From positions 1 through 5,016 of the forward strand of contig JAICHE010000105.1 in the NCBI GenBank assembly GCA_025922755.1: a DNA stretch of 5,016 nt, given 5' to 3'. The position numbers were made by a program, and so were the translations under genes. Below are positions 1 to 4,646 of this stretch, in pieces. Each line of letters begins with the position of its first letter. Position 1 is the first letter of the stretch. The stretch is from Nitrososphaeraceae archaeon (lineage in GTDB: Archaea > Thermoproteota > Nitrososphaeria > Nitrososphaerales > Nitrosopumilaceae). The notes under the pieces are model-generated. The model was not told the DNA's origin. It did not search any database and saw nothing but the letters and a program-made list of their open reading frames with translations.

Positions 1-350
1 CAAAGGTATTCTTTTCCTTCATTACAATATTGACAATTCTTGCATGCCTCCAACAATGGTGTTATTCCTGCTCTGTCTCCTACTTTGAATTTTGTAACCT
101 TGTCTCCAACTTCAATTACTTTTCCAACTACCTCGTGACCTGGAACGGTGGGAAGTGTTGGAGGAATTCCTAAATCTTTCCAATCCCCTTCTATACCGTG
201 TAACTGGGAATGGCATACTCCACATGCTTCAATTTTTAATAAAATTTCATTAGGTCTTTTAATTTGGTGCTTGTCAATTTGAGTTAATTTTAAGGGATTT
301 GTTTCAATAGGGGCACACTCTGATAGAACCATAGCTCGCATTTTTTCCAT
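1..350 (-). CDS. Zinc-dependent medium-chain alcohol dehydrogenase, N-terminal part (cut by window edge)
   Basis: Expected to catalyse NAD(P)-dependent oxidation of an alcohol or reduction of an aldehyde in the cytoplasm; the substrate cannot be read from this part. The 116 visible codons cover the GroES-like catalytic domain. CGVCHSQLH at residues 43-51 supplies the catalytic-zinc Cys46, and PGHEVVG at 70-76 holds the His72-Glu73 pair. The structural-zinc lobe begins at Cys103, Cys106 and Cys109. The two leftover bases, TG, would start a fourth cysteine at 117 and complete the usual C-x2-C-x2-C-x7-C spacing. The Rossmann cofactor domain lies outside the window. The start is taken as the ATG at 350, which sits about 26 nt below a TATA-like box. 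The in-frame ATG at 341 (MRAMVLSE) resembles the common MDR N-terminus (MKAMVL) and is an alternative. The gene diverges from the small gene at 440. Family assignment is firm; subfamily is not. Confidence 0.93.
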   Translation of the reverse strand, partial: MEKMRAMVLSECAPIETNPLKLTQIDKHQIKRPNEILLKIEACGVCHSQLHGIEGDWKDLGIPPTLPTVPGHEVVGKVIEVGDKVTKFKVGDRAGITPLLEACKNCQYCNEGKEYL

Positions 351-371
351 GAATAAATATTTTTTTTATCG

Positions 372-381
372 AAATTTTAAC
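372..381 (-). promoter_or_regulatory. TATA-like box for the alcohol dehydrogenase gene
   Basis: On the minus strand the sequence reads GTTAAAATTT, centred about 26 nt upstream of the ATG at 350. That is the archaeal TATA distance for a leaderless transcript starting at the ATG. No Shine-Dalgarno-like purine motif precedes the start. The box overlaps the palindrome at 376-390, so a bound regulator could block TBP/TFB. This is inferred from spacing and composition only, and the surrounding DNA is AT-rich enough for chance matches. Confidence 0.45.
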
Positions 382-390
382 ATTGTTAAA
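376..390. promoter_or_regulatory. Perfect 7-bp inverted repeat, candidate operator between divergent genes
   Basis: TTTAACA, a single T, then TGTTAAA form a perfect dyad of the size bound by dimeric helix-turn-helix regulators. It lies 26-40 nt upstream of the dehydrogenase start and overlaps its predicted TATA/BRE region. It is also 50-64 nt upstream of the ATG at 440. The position suits a repressor of the dehydrogenase. No regulator gene is visible here, and the AT-rich context makes chance occurrence possible. Confidence 0.35.
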
Positions 391-401
391 CTCGATTAAA
401 T

Positions 402-409
402 TTTAAAAT
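402..409 (+). promoter_or_regulatory. TATA-like box for the 100-aa protein gene
   Basis: TTTAAAAT is centred about 34 nt before the ATG at 440, preceded by GATTAAA as a possible BRE. A start site about 26 nt downstream would leave a leader of only around 8 nt without a ribosome-binding site. Weak evidence in an AT-rich spacer. Confidence 0.35.
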
Positions 410-439
410 GTATATGAAGGCAAATTACAGGACTAATTA

Positions 440-742
440 ATGTCTGGAAAAGGTAATTGGACTGAAAAAGACGAGGCAACAATTATGGCAATAATAGTCA
501 ATATGATCAATCAAAAAGAAATGCTAAAAGATCTGGGAGGAAAAAGTGAACTGCAAAATTCCTTTAAGATTGAAAATACCAGAGAGTATGTTCTTGGCCT
601 TTTTTCTGGAATTGTCATTAATCTTTTTGCCAACTATTGGGTTGGTGAGCATGAAGCTGGTCTGCAACCTGAAGATCTATCTTATCTTTACCATAAAATT
701 TCTGAATCTAGTGATCTAATTATTAATGGTCTTTTTGAATAA
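440..742 (+). CDS. Small protein of unknown function, 100 aa
   Basis: I do not recognise this protein. It is complete, from ATG at 440 to TAA at 740-742, and reads as a soluble, mostly helical protein. It has a polar N-terminus, a helix around residues 10-32, a glycine/serine break, then a more hydrophobic stretch with GLFSGIV at 53-59. The C-terminal helix contains PEDL at 77-80 and ends in LFE. There is no signal peptide, zinc motif or catalytic signature. The hydrophobic stretch is short and broken by polar residues, so a membrane helix is unlikely. Residues 53-100 align with residues 45-91 of the 111-aa protein at 3781-4116 with a single one-residue gap: the G-x3-G-x-V-x3-F pattern is kept, and there are 8 identities in the last 23 positions. 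They are probably distant relatives. Its own AT-rich promoter suggests a monocistronic gene diverging from the dehydrogenase. Confidence 0.75.
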   Translation: MSGKGNWTEKDEATIMAIIVNMINQKEMLKDLGGKSELQNSFKIENTREYVLGLFSGIVINLFANYWVGEHEAGLQPEDLSYLYHKISESSDLIINGLFE

Positions 743-749
743 TCTAAAT

Positions 750-768
750 TTCAAAAATTAATTTTGAA
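750..768. repeat. AT-rich 7-bp inverted repeat after the 100-aa gene
   Basis: TTCAAAA and TTTTGAA flank a 5-nt centre (ATTAA), 8 nt after the stop at 742. A T-rich run, ATTTTTC, follows at 782-788. It could mark the transcript's 3' end, since archaeal termination depends mainly on U-tracts. The stem is nearly all A-T, so it would be weak and may be chance. Confidence 0.25.
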
Positions 769-812
769 CTGTGAAATAGTAAATTTTTCTAAACTCTTAC
801 CTCGGACACTAG

Positions 813-822
813 AAAAATATAT
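813..822 (+). promoter_or_regulatory. TATA-like box for the 77-aa protein gene
   Basis: AAAAATATAT is centred about 25 nt before the GTG at 843, the expected spacing for a leaderless archaeal transcript. This supports GTG as the start. The frame is closed by TAG at 810-812 and contains no ATG before the GTG. Confidence 0.5.
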
Positions 823-842
823 GTCAAAAAACAAGTACTTTT

Positions 843-1076
843 GTGCCTGAAGAAATAACTTCTGAGGATAAAGAACGTGTTGCTCTTTTACAATTAATTA
901 CCAATTCTAAACATGAATTCAACAAACTCTCCGTTTCTCAATTAACCCGATTACAAGAACTACTTGAAAAAAAAGATTATAGCCATAGCAAAAAAGCTCA
1001 TAAATCAAAATTAAAACTTCTAGCAAAAATCAATGTCAGGCTTTATGAGCTAGAAGAAGGAAGATCAGTAATTTAA
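843..1076 (+). CDS. Small basic helical protein of unknown function, 77 aa
   Basis: I do not recognise a family. The reading frame opens after TAG at 810-812, and its first standard start is GTG at 843, placed about 25 nt below a good TATA-like box. The product is charged and apparently all helical. An acidic N-terminus (PEEITSEDKE) leads into a leucine-rich helix around residues 12-42 (VSQLTRLQELLEKK). A lysine/histidine-rich basic segment follows at about 43-60, then a final helix with RLYELEEG near 67-74. The basic patch could suit nucleic-acid or ribosome contact, but this is a guess. There is no cysteine, signal peptide or membrane segment. Only 40 nt separate it from the next gene on the same strand, with no clear T-run between, so co-transcription with the thioredoxin/barrel gene is possible. 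Confidence 0.62.
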   Translation: MPEEITSEDKERVALLQLITNSKHEFNKLSVSQLTRLQELLEKKDYSHSKKAHKSKLKLLAKINVRLYELEEGRSVI

Positions 1077-1116
1077 TCCCAATTAGGTACAAATAGTAAA
1101 AAGAATATGTGTTATC

Positions 1117-3150
1117 GTGACAAAGAACCATCTTTCAAATGAAACTAGCCCTTACCTGCTTCAACATGCAAATAACCCTGTTCACTGGTATGCATGGAAT
1201 GATGAGGCGTTAGCAAGAGCAAAAAAAGAAAACAAACCAATCTTTCTTAGTATTGGTTATAGCGCATGCCACTGGTGTCACGTGATGGCACATGAGTCAT
1301 TTGAAAATGAAGATGTTGCTCAATTCATGAATGAAAATTATGTGAATATCAAAGTGGATAGAGAGGAAAGGCCTGACATTGATGATATTTATCAAAAGGT
1401 TTGCCAAATTGCAACTGGACAAGGGGGATGGCCTTTGAGTATTTTTCTTACACCTGATCAAAAACCATTCTATGTTGGTACATATTTTCCAGTTTTGGAT
1501 TCTTACGGGCGTCCTGGATTTGGAAGTATCTTGAGACAATTATCTCAAGCATGGAAAGAAAAACCGAGTGATATAGAAAAATCGGCAAACAATTTCCTTG
1601 ATGCACTTAAAAAAACTGAAACTCTTCAGACTCCTGCTAAATTGGAGAAAATTTTACTTGATGAGGCAGCAATGAATCTTTTTCAAATGGGAGATTTTTC
1701 TTATGGAGGGTTTGGCGGCGCTCCTAAATTTCCAAATGCTGCTAATGTTTCTTTTTTGTTTAGATATGCAAAGCTCACTGGCTTGTCTAAATTCCAAGAA
1801 TTTGCCCTAAAGACCCTCAACAAAATGGCAAAAGGAGGAATTTTTGACCAAATTGGGGGTGGATTTCATAGGTATTCAACTGATGCTAAATGGCTTGTTC
1901 CTCACTTTGAAAAAATGCTATATGACAATGCCTTAATTCCAGTTAACTATGCTGAAGCATATCAAATAACAAAAGACCCGTTTTATTTGGAGATTCTAAA
2001 AAAAACTCTAGATTTTGTTGCCCATGAAATGACTTCTCCTGAAGGTGGTTTCTATTCTGCATATGATGCTGATTCTGAGGGAGTTGAGGGAAAGTTCTAT
2101 GTCTGGAGTAAAAATGAAATCAAAAATATTCTTGGAGATGACTCTGATCTTTTTTGCTTGTATTATGATGTCACAGATGGTGGGAACTGGGAAGGACAAA
2201 ACATTCTGTGCAATAACATCAACATCTCAACTGTGGCATTCAATTTTGGAATAAATGAAGACAAAGTCAGAGAAATTCTTGATTCATGCTCTAAAAAACT
2301 CCTTGATGTTCGTGCCAAAAGAGTCCCTCCAGGACTAGATGACAAAATCCTCACTTCTTGGAATGCACTTATGATTACTGCATATGCAAAAGGATATCGA
2401 GTTACAGGAGATAAACGATATCTTGACTGTGCGAAAAACTGTGTTTCTTTTATCGAAAACAATCTGTTTGTTGATGGAAAATTATGTAGAACATTCAAAA
2501 ACGGAAATGCCAAAATTGATGGTTATCTAGAAGACTACTCATATTTTGCAAATTCATTACTTGATGTTTTTGAGATTTCGCCTGATTCAAAATATCTTGA
2601 TCTTGCATTACAACTAGGACATCACCTAATTGATCACTTTTGGGATGAAAAATCCAACAGCTTTTTCATGACATCTGATACCCATGAATCACTTATTGTT
2701 CGACCAAAAAGCAATTATGATTTGTCTTTACCCTCTGGAAATTCAGTTTCATGTTTGGTTATGCTAAGATTGTTTCATTTAACACAAGAGCAAAAGTTTC
2801 TTGAAATCGCCACTAAAATCATGGAATCACAGGCTCAGATGGCAGCTGAGAACCCATTTGGTTTTGGATTCTTGCTAAATACAATATTCATGTATCTACA
2901 AAAACCATTGGAAATCACCATGCTCAATGACTCTGATAAAGAAATTAAAAACTATTTGGAAAAAACATTTTTGCCTGAATCTATCTTTGTATCTATAACT
3001 AAACCAGAACAACTAGAAAATTTATCAAAACACACTTTCTTTGTTGGGAAAAATTTTGACTCAAACAAAACAAATGTTTTTGTTTGTAAAGATTTTACTT
3101 GCTCTTTGCCTCTCCAAACCTTGGATGAGATTAAAAAAGCAATAGAATAA
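1117..3150 (+). CDS. Thioredoxin-like/six-hairpin-glycosidase-like protein (DUF255, YyaL/SPATA20 family), 677 aa
   Basis: This is a full-length member of the YyaL/SSP411 (SPATA20) family, found in all domains of life, whose reaction is not established. An N-terminal thioredoxin-like domain (DUF255, about residues 3-165) begins with the family hallmark NETSPYLLQHANNPVHWY and carries the active-site-type motif CHWC at 51-54. VDREERPDID (80-89) and GGWPLSIFLTP (103-113) follow. The rest is an (alpha/alpha)6-barrel-like region recalling glycosidases and N-acylglucosamine epimerases. Its conserved blocks are GGFGGAPKFP (197-206), GGIFDQIGGGFHRYS (240-254), VPHFEKMLYDNA (261-272), YDADSEGVEGKFYVW (316-330), DDKILTSWNALM (408-419), DGYLEDYSY (468-476) and PSGNSV (539-544). 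A C-terminal CKDFTC pair (657, 662) is usual for the family. No signal peptide is seen, so it is probably cytoplasmic. GTG at 1117 is the first start after TAG at 1084 and places the conserved N-terminus correctly; no clear Shine-Dalgarno is seen. Its 3' end faces the next gene across 9 nt. A redox or sugar-binding role is inference. Confidence 0.96.
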   Translation: MTKNHLSNETSPYLLQHANNPVHWYAWNDEALARAKKENKPIFLSIGYSACHWCHVMAHESFENEDVAQFMNENYVNIKVDREERPDIDDIYQKVCQIATGQGGWPLSIFLTPDQKPFYVGTYFPVLDSYGRPGFGSILRQLSQAWKEKPSDIEKSANNFLDALKKTETLQTPAKLEKILLDEAAMNLFQMGDFSYGGFGGAPKFPNAANVSFLFRYAKLTGLSKFQEFALKTLNKMAKGGIFDQIGGGFHRYSTDAKWLVPHFEKMLYDNALIPVNYAEAYQITKDPFYLEILKKTLDFVAHEMTSPEGGFYSAYDADSEGVEGKFYVWSKNEIKNILGDDSDLFCLYYDVTDGGNWEGQNILCNNINISTVAFNFGINEDKVREILDSCSKKLLDVRAKRVPPGLDDKILTSWNALMITAYAKGYRVTGDKRYLDCAKNCVSFIENNLFVDGKLCRTFKNGNAKIDGYLEDYSYFANSLLDVFEISPDSKYLDLALQLGHHLIDHFWDEKSNSFFMTSDTHESLIVRPKSNYDLSLPSGNSVSCLVMLRLFHLTQEQKFLEIATKIMESQAQMAAENPFGFGFLLNTIFMYLQKPLEITMLNDSDKEIKNYLEKTFLPESIFVSITKPEQLENLSKHTFFVGKNFDSNKTNVFVCKDFTCSLPLQTLDEIKKAIE

Positions 3151-3155
3151 AAAAA
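3149..3155 (-). terminator. Oligo-T termination tract for the minus-strand cluster
   Basis: Immediately past the TGA at 3162-3160, the minus strand reads TTAATTTTTTTATTC, with seven consecutive T. A U-tract of this length is the usual signal for intrinsic archaeal termination. It overlaps the last codon region of the convergent gene ending at 3150. Confidence 0.5.
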
Positions 3156-3159
3156 TTAA

Positions 3160-3483
3160 TCAAATTTTTGCCAAATCTAACTTTAGCACTTCGCTTACTT
3201 GTGGTCTCCCCAACCGTTCGTATCTGCTTTTTGGCATGGCCATAGTAATTTGTGTTTGTTGATAGCTTTTCACATTGATTGTTGGTTGAGCTTGAAGGAT
3301 TGCCTCAAGTAAAGGCATTATTTGTTCTTTGGTTTCAGAGTCCAGCTTTTTGGCAACATTTTCTATTATCATTTGTTTTTGTGATATGGGCTCTGTGGAT
3401 ACATTCTCAATTAGCGTAAGTTGAATCATCTGACCATTATCTACAATTTGGGTAATTTTGAATTCGTTTGTGGCTGACAACAA
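3160..3483 (-). CDS. Small alpha/beta protein of unknown function, 107 aa
   Basis: I do not recognise a family. The frame has no ATG before the codons for residue 19, so the start is one of two tandem TTG codons at 3483 and 3480; the second gives the natural-looking MSATNEFKITQ. A TATA-like GATAAATC at 3510-3503 lies at leaderless distance from both. The protein seems to have a beta-rich N-terminus (FKITQIVDNGQMIQLTLIE, residues 8-26) and a charged central helix (about 35-68). It ends in a beta-rich part, with MPKSRYERLGRP at 83-94 and LKLDL near the end. It lacks cysteines, membrane segments and a signal peptide. The 28-nt spacing behind the micropeptide gene allows co-transcription with it, ending at the T7 tract at 3155-3149. 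Coding is supported by protein-like composition and compact placement against the neighbouring 3' end. Confidence 0.7.
   Translation of the reverse strand: MLSATNEFKITQIVDNGQMIQLTLIENVSTEPISQKQMIIENVAKKLDSETKEQIMPLLEAILQAQPTINVKSYQQTQITMAMPKSRYERLGRPQVSEVLKLDLAKI
3165..3169 (+). terminator. Short T-tract downstream of the thioredoxin/barrel gene
   Basis: Five T (CAAATTTTTGCC) lie 15 nt past the stop at 3150, inside the 3' end of the convergent minus-strand gene. It is a plausible but weak plus-strand termination signal. Confidence 0.25.
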
Positions 3484-3502
3484 ATTCTTAGATTTATCTC
3501 AT

Positions 3503-3510
3503 GATTTATC
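3503..3510 (-). promoter_or_regulatory. TATA-like box supporting a TTG start for the 107-aa gene
   Basis: On the minus strand, GATAAATC is centred about 24-27 nt upstream of the TTG codons at 3483 and 3480. It partly overlaps the sequence just past the micropeptide's stop. A second copy of the core (AGATAAATC) lies 12 nt closer to the start. No Shine-Dalgarno is visible, so a leaderless start from a non-ATG codon is the simplest reading. Confidence 0.35.
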
Positions 3511-3511
3511 T

Positions 3512-3604
3512 TTAACGTAAGGCAAAAAATAACGAAACAAAGGCAATCGCAATTGATGCTGATACTCCTAGGGCAAAAATGATTTTACTTCCATCCACTT
3601 TCAT
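3512..3604 (-). CDS. Single-helix membrane micropeptide, 30 aa
   Basis: A short frame from ATG at 3604-3602 to TAA at 3514-3512 gives a polar N-terminus, MKVDGSK, then an uninterrupted hydrophobic run (about residues 8-28: IIFALGV, SIAIAF, VSLFF). It ends in ALR. This is the classic shape of a one-helix membrane peptide with basic residues at both ends. An in-frame GTG at 3598 would give a 28-aa version. An AT-rich TATA-like element, AATTTAATTTG on the minus strand, lies about 26 nt upstream of the ATG. The gene is 28 nt upstream of the 107-aa gene on the same strand and fills a spacer that would otherwise be unusually long for this region. No function can be assigned. It could be a small subunit or a regulator of a membrane complex; the chance that it is not a gene remains real. 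Confidence 0.6.
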   Translation of the reverse strand: MKVDGSKIIFALGVSASIAIAFVSLFFALR

Positions 3605-3624
3605 GCATGGTTTTCATTTAAAAT

Positions 3625-3635
3625 CAAATTAAATT
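3625..3635 (-). promoter_or_regulatory. TATA-like box for the micropeptide gene
   Basis: The minus strand reads AATTTAATTTG, centred about 26 nt before the ATG at 3604 and fitting a leaderless start. A second candidate, ATTTTAAAT at 3624-3616, is too close to that ATG. Confidence 0.35.
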
Positions 3636-3752
3636 GTAACTGTGGCGGTCACTGAGAAATTCTACGCAATTGTTTTAATACAAAATCATCTATTATGGGT
3701 GTCAAACAAGACAAACTGTGTGTAATAGTCTTCCAAAACGACTACCTAAAAC

Positions 3753-3776
3753 GGGAATATCTGATTAGATATTCCC
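3753..3776 (-). terminator. Perfect 10-bp-stem hairpin after the 111-aa gene
   Basis: GGGAATATCT (3753-3762) and AGATATTCCC (3767-3776) are exact reverse complements around a 4-nt loop, GATT on the plus strand. The structure begins 4 nt past the stop of the minus-strand 111-aa gene. On that strand it is followed by GTTTTAG, so it resembles a bacterial-style terminator with a short U-run. It could equally be a transcript-stabilising 3' hairpin or a palindromic protein-binding site. It is the strongest dyad I found in the window and is unlikely to be chance. Confidence 0.6.
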
Positions 3777-3780
3777 AAAA

Positions 3781-4116
3781 TTATTCTGATTTAGCTTTAT
3801 TTTCTACTGGCGTTTCAAGTTCTGGTGCGTTTTCCTCACTTTTCTCAAGCAGTGATTTTTTGATTAAAGGTGCCTTTTCCTTTATGATTTGGTTGAATTC
3901 CTTCATGTCTTCTAAACTGGGTGATTGCTGTTGATTTTGGTAGGCCTGCAAAAATCCTGAATAAACACATCCTGCAATAATACCAAATGCCGTATCAGAA
4001 ACTGACTCAACTTCTGGCAAATAATTTTCTGCAATCTGCCTGTATGATTGAGACTCACTAATGTAGTAATCAATTAAACTGTCAATGAACTCGCGATTTT
4101 CCTTTGAGATTGTCAT
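3781..4116 (-). CDS. Small helical protein of unknown function with acidic tail, 111 aa
   Basis: I do not recognise a named family. ATG at 4116 is the only ATG after the in-frame TAA at 4143-4141 and lies about 24 nt below a TATA-like box. The product seems mostly helical. The N-terminal helix at about 5-31 is rich in Asp, Glu and Tyr, a glycine-containing segment AFGIIAGCVYSGF at 43-55 follows, and then a Gln/Asn linker (NQQQ, 61-64). A helix at 67-91 (EDMKEFNQIIKE) precedes a charged, probably disordered tail of about 20 residues with many Glu and Lys. Residues 45-91 match the end of the 100-aa protein at 440-742 (see findings), so the two may form a small family differing by the tail. It is transcribed away from the gene at 4188, and its 3' end carries a strong hairpin. 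No signal peptide or convincing membrane helix is seen. Confidence 0.8.
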   Translation of the reverse strand: MTISKENREFIDSLIDYYISESQSYRQIAENYLPEVESVSDTAFGIIAGCVYSGFLQAYQNQQQSPSLEDMKEFNQIIKEKAPLIKKSLLEKSEENAPELETPVENKAKSE

Positions 4117-4135
4117 TGCTTTACTTGTTTTTTTC

Positions 4136-4145
4136 TTTATTTAAC
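4136..4145 (-). promoter_or_regulatory. TATA-like box for the 111-aa gene
   Basis: GTTAAATAAA on the minus strand is centred about 24 nt before the ATG at 4116, consistent with leaderless transcription. It shares the 71-nt divergent spacer with the promoter of the gene at 4188. Confidence 0.5.
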
Positions 4146-4160
4146 CATCTCGAGTAAATT

Positions 4161-4170
4161 GTTATTTATT
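4161..4170 (+). promoter_or_regulatory. TATA-like box for the 152-aa gene
   Basis: GTTATTTATT is centred about 22 nt before the GTG at 4188, with AAATT just upstream as an alternative (4156-4160). The spacing suits a leaderless transcript from the TTG/GTG pair at 4185-4190. No ATG is available in that frame. Confidence 0.4.
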
Positions 4171-4187
4171 CATGAATCATTGGTTTG

Positions 4188-4646
4188 GTGTTGTGGAAGT
4201 TAGATTTAGATGAAGAATATTTTAGAATATATGATTCAAAGAAAATGATAGCGGGATATTTTGATCCTGACTATGGAGAAATTTTTCCAAAAAACAAATC
4301 TGATGAGATAATTTCACAAATGCTAAAAAATCATGACAAAATATCGGGAGGATTCATTATGGTTCCAATGGTAAAATTTGGCTTATTTGATACAGATCTG
4401 GAGGCTGACATTGATACGGTGGAAACTCAGGTCACATCTGTGTTGGACAGACTAAAAAAATGGCGATCATTTCTTTCTGAACAAAATCTCAAAATTCATT
4501 TTATTAGAATTTCTCACACCGATCAAGATATGCTTACCATCACTTTTCCATTCACGTTCTCAAAACCGACTCCTTTGGATAAAAAGGAAATTGCTGCAGA
4601 AATTAGTCCTACTTTGGATTTGTTGCAGAAATTAAATTTGCTATGA
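4188..4646 (+). CDS. Protein of unknown function, 152 aa
   Basis: I do not recognise this protein. The frame opens after TGA at 4173-4175 and offers TTG at 4185, GTG at 4188 and TTG at 4191 but no ATG near its beginning. GTG is preferred as the stronger codon, and the TTG version adds one residue. The sequence looks like a soluble alpha/beta protein. A beta-rich, acidic first part (EEYFRIYDSKKMIAGYFDPDYGEIFP, in about residues 8-35) is followed by a helix and then GGFIMVPMVKFGLFDTD near 53-69. A long helix (about 74-100) precedes two strands, LKIHFIRISH and DMLTITFPFTF, and a C-terminal helix ends in LNLL. There are no cysteines, membrane helices or recognisable catalytic motifs. The tyrosine- and aspartate-rich N-terminus might bind a partner or ligand, but this is speculative. 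It diverges from the 111-aa gene, and its 3' end overlaps the convergent gene by 38 nt. Confidence 0.8.
   Translation: MLWKLDLDEEYFRIYDSKKMIAGYFDPDYGEIFPKNKSDEIISQMLKNHDKISGGFIMVPMVKFGLFDTDLEADIDTVETQVTSVLDRLKKWRSFLSEQNLKIHFIRISHTDQDMLTITFPFTFSKPTPLDKKEIAAEISPTLDLLQKLNLL

Noticed and set aside
821..850. ATG at 821 as the start for the 77-aa gene
   Set aside because: It is in another frame and stops after nine codons; the ATG falls in the TATA-like element for the GTG start at 843.
2163..2513. Minus-strand open frame of 116 codons inside the thioredoxin/barrel gene
   Set aside because: It is wholly antisense to conserved family blocks of the 677-aa protein and has no promoter or protein signature; the same applies to the smaller frames at 1297-1539 and 2008-2199 (minus) and 2045-2254 (plus).
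3642..3725. Plus-strand 27-codon frame from GTG, diverging from the micropeptide gene
   Set aside because: It has a possible TATA-like box at 3616-3624 but no recognisable protein character, a non-ATG start and only 27 codons; chance is the simpler explanation.
3605..3780. tRNA or other structured RNA in the 176-nt spacer
   Set aside because: No cloverleaf, T-loop motif or extended pairing was found by eye apart from the single hairpin at 3753-3776.
3695..3934. Plus-strand open frame of 79 codons starting ATG
   Set aside because: Two thirds of it lies antisense to the well-supported 111-aa gene, its serine/phenylalanine-rich sequence is what the antisense of that gene gives, and it runs straight through the hairpin at 3753-3776.
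4172..4213. ATG at 4172 as a start for the 152-aa gene
   Set aside because: It is out of frame and stops after 13 codons.
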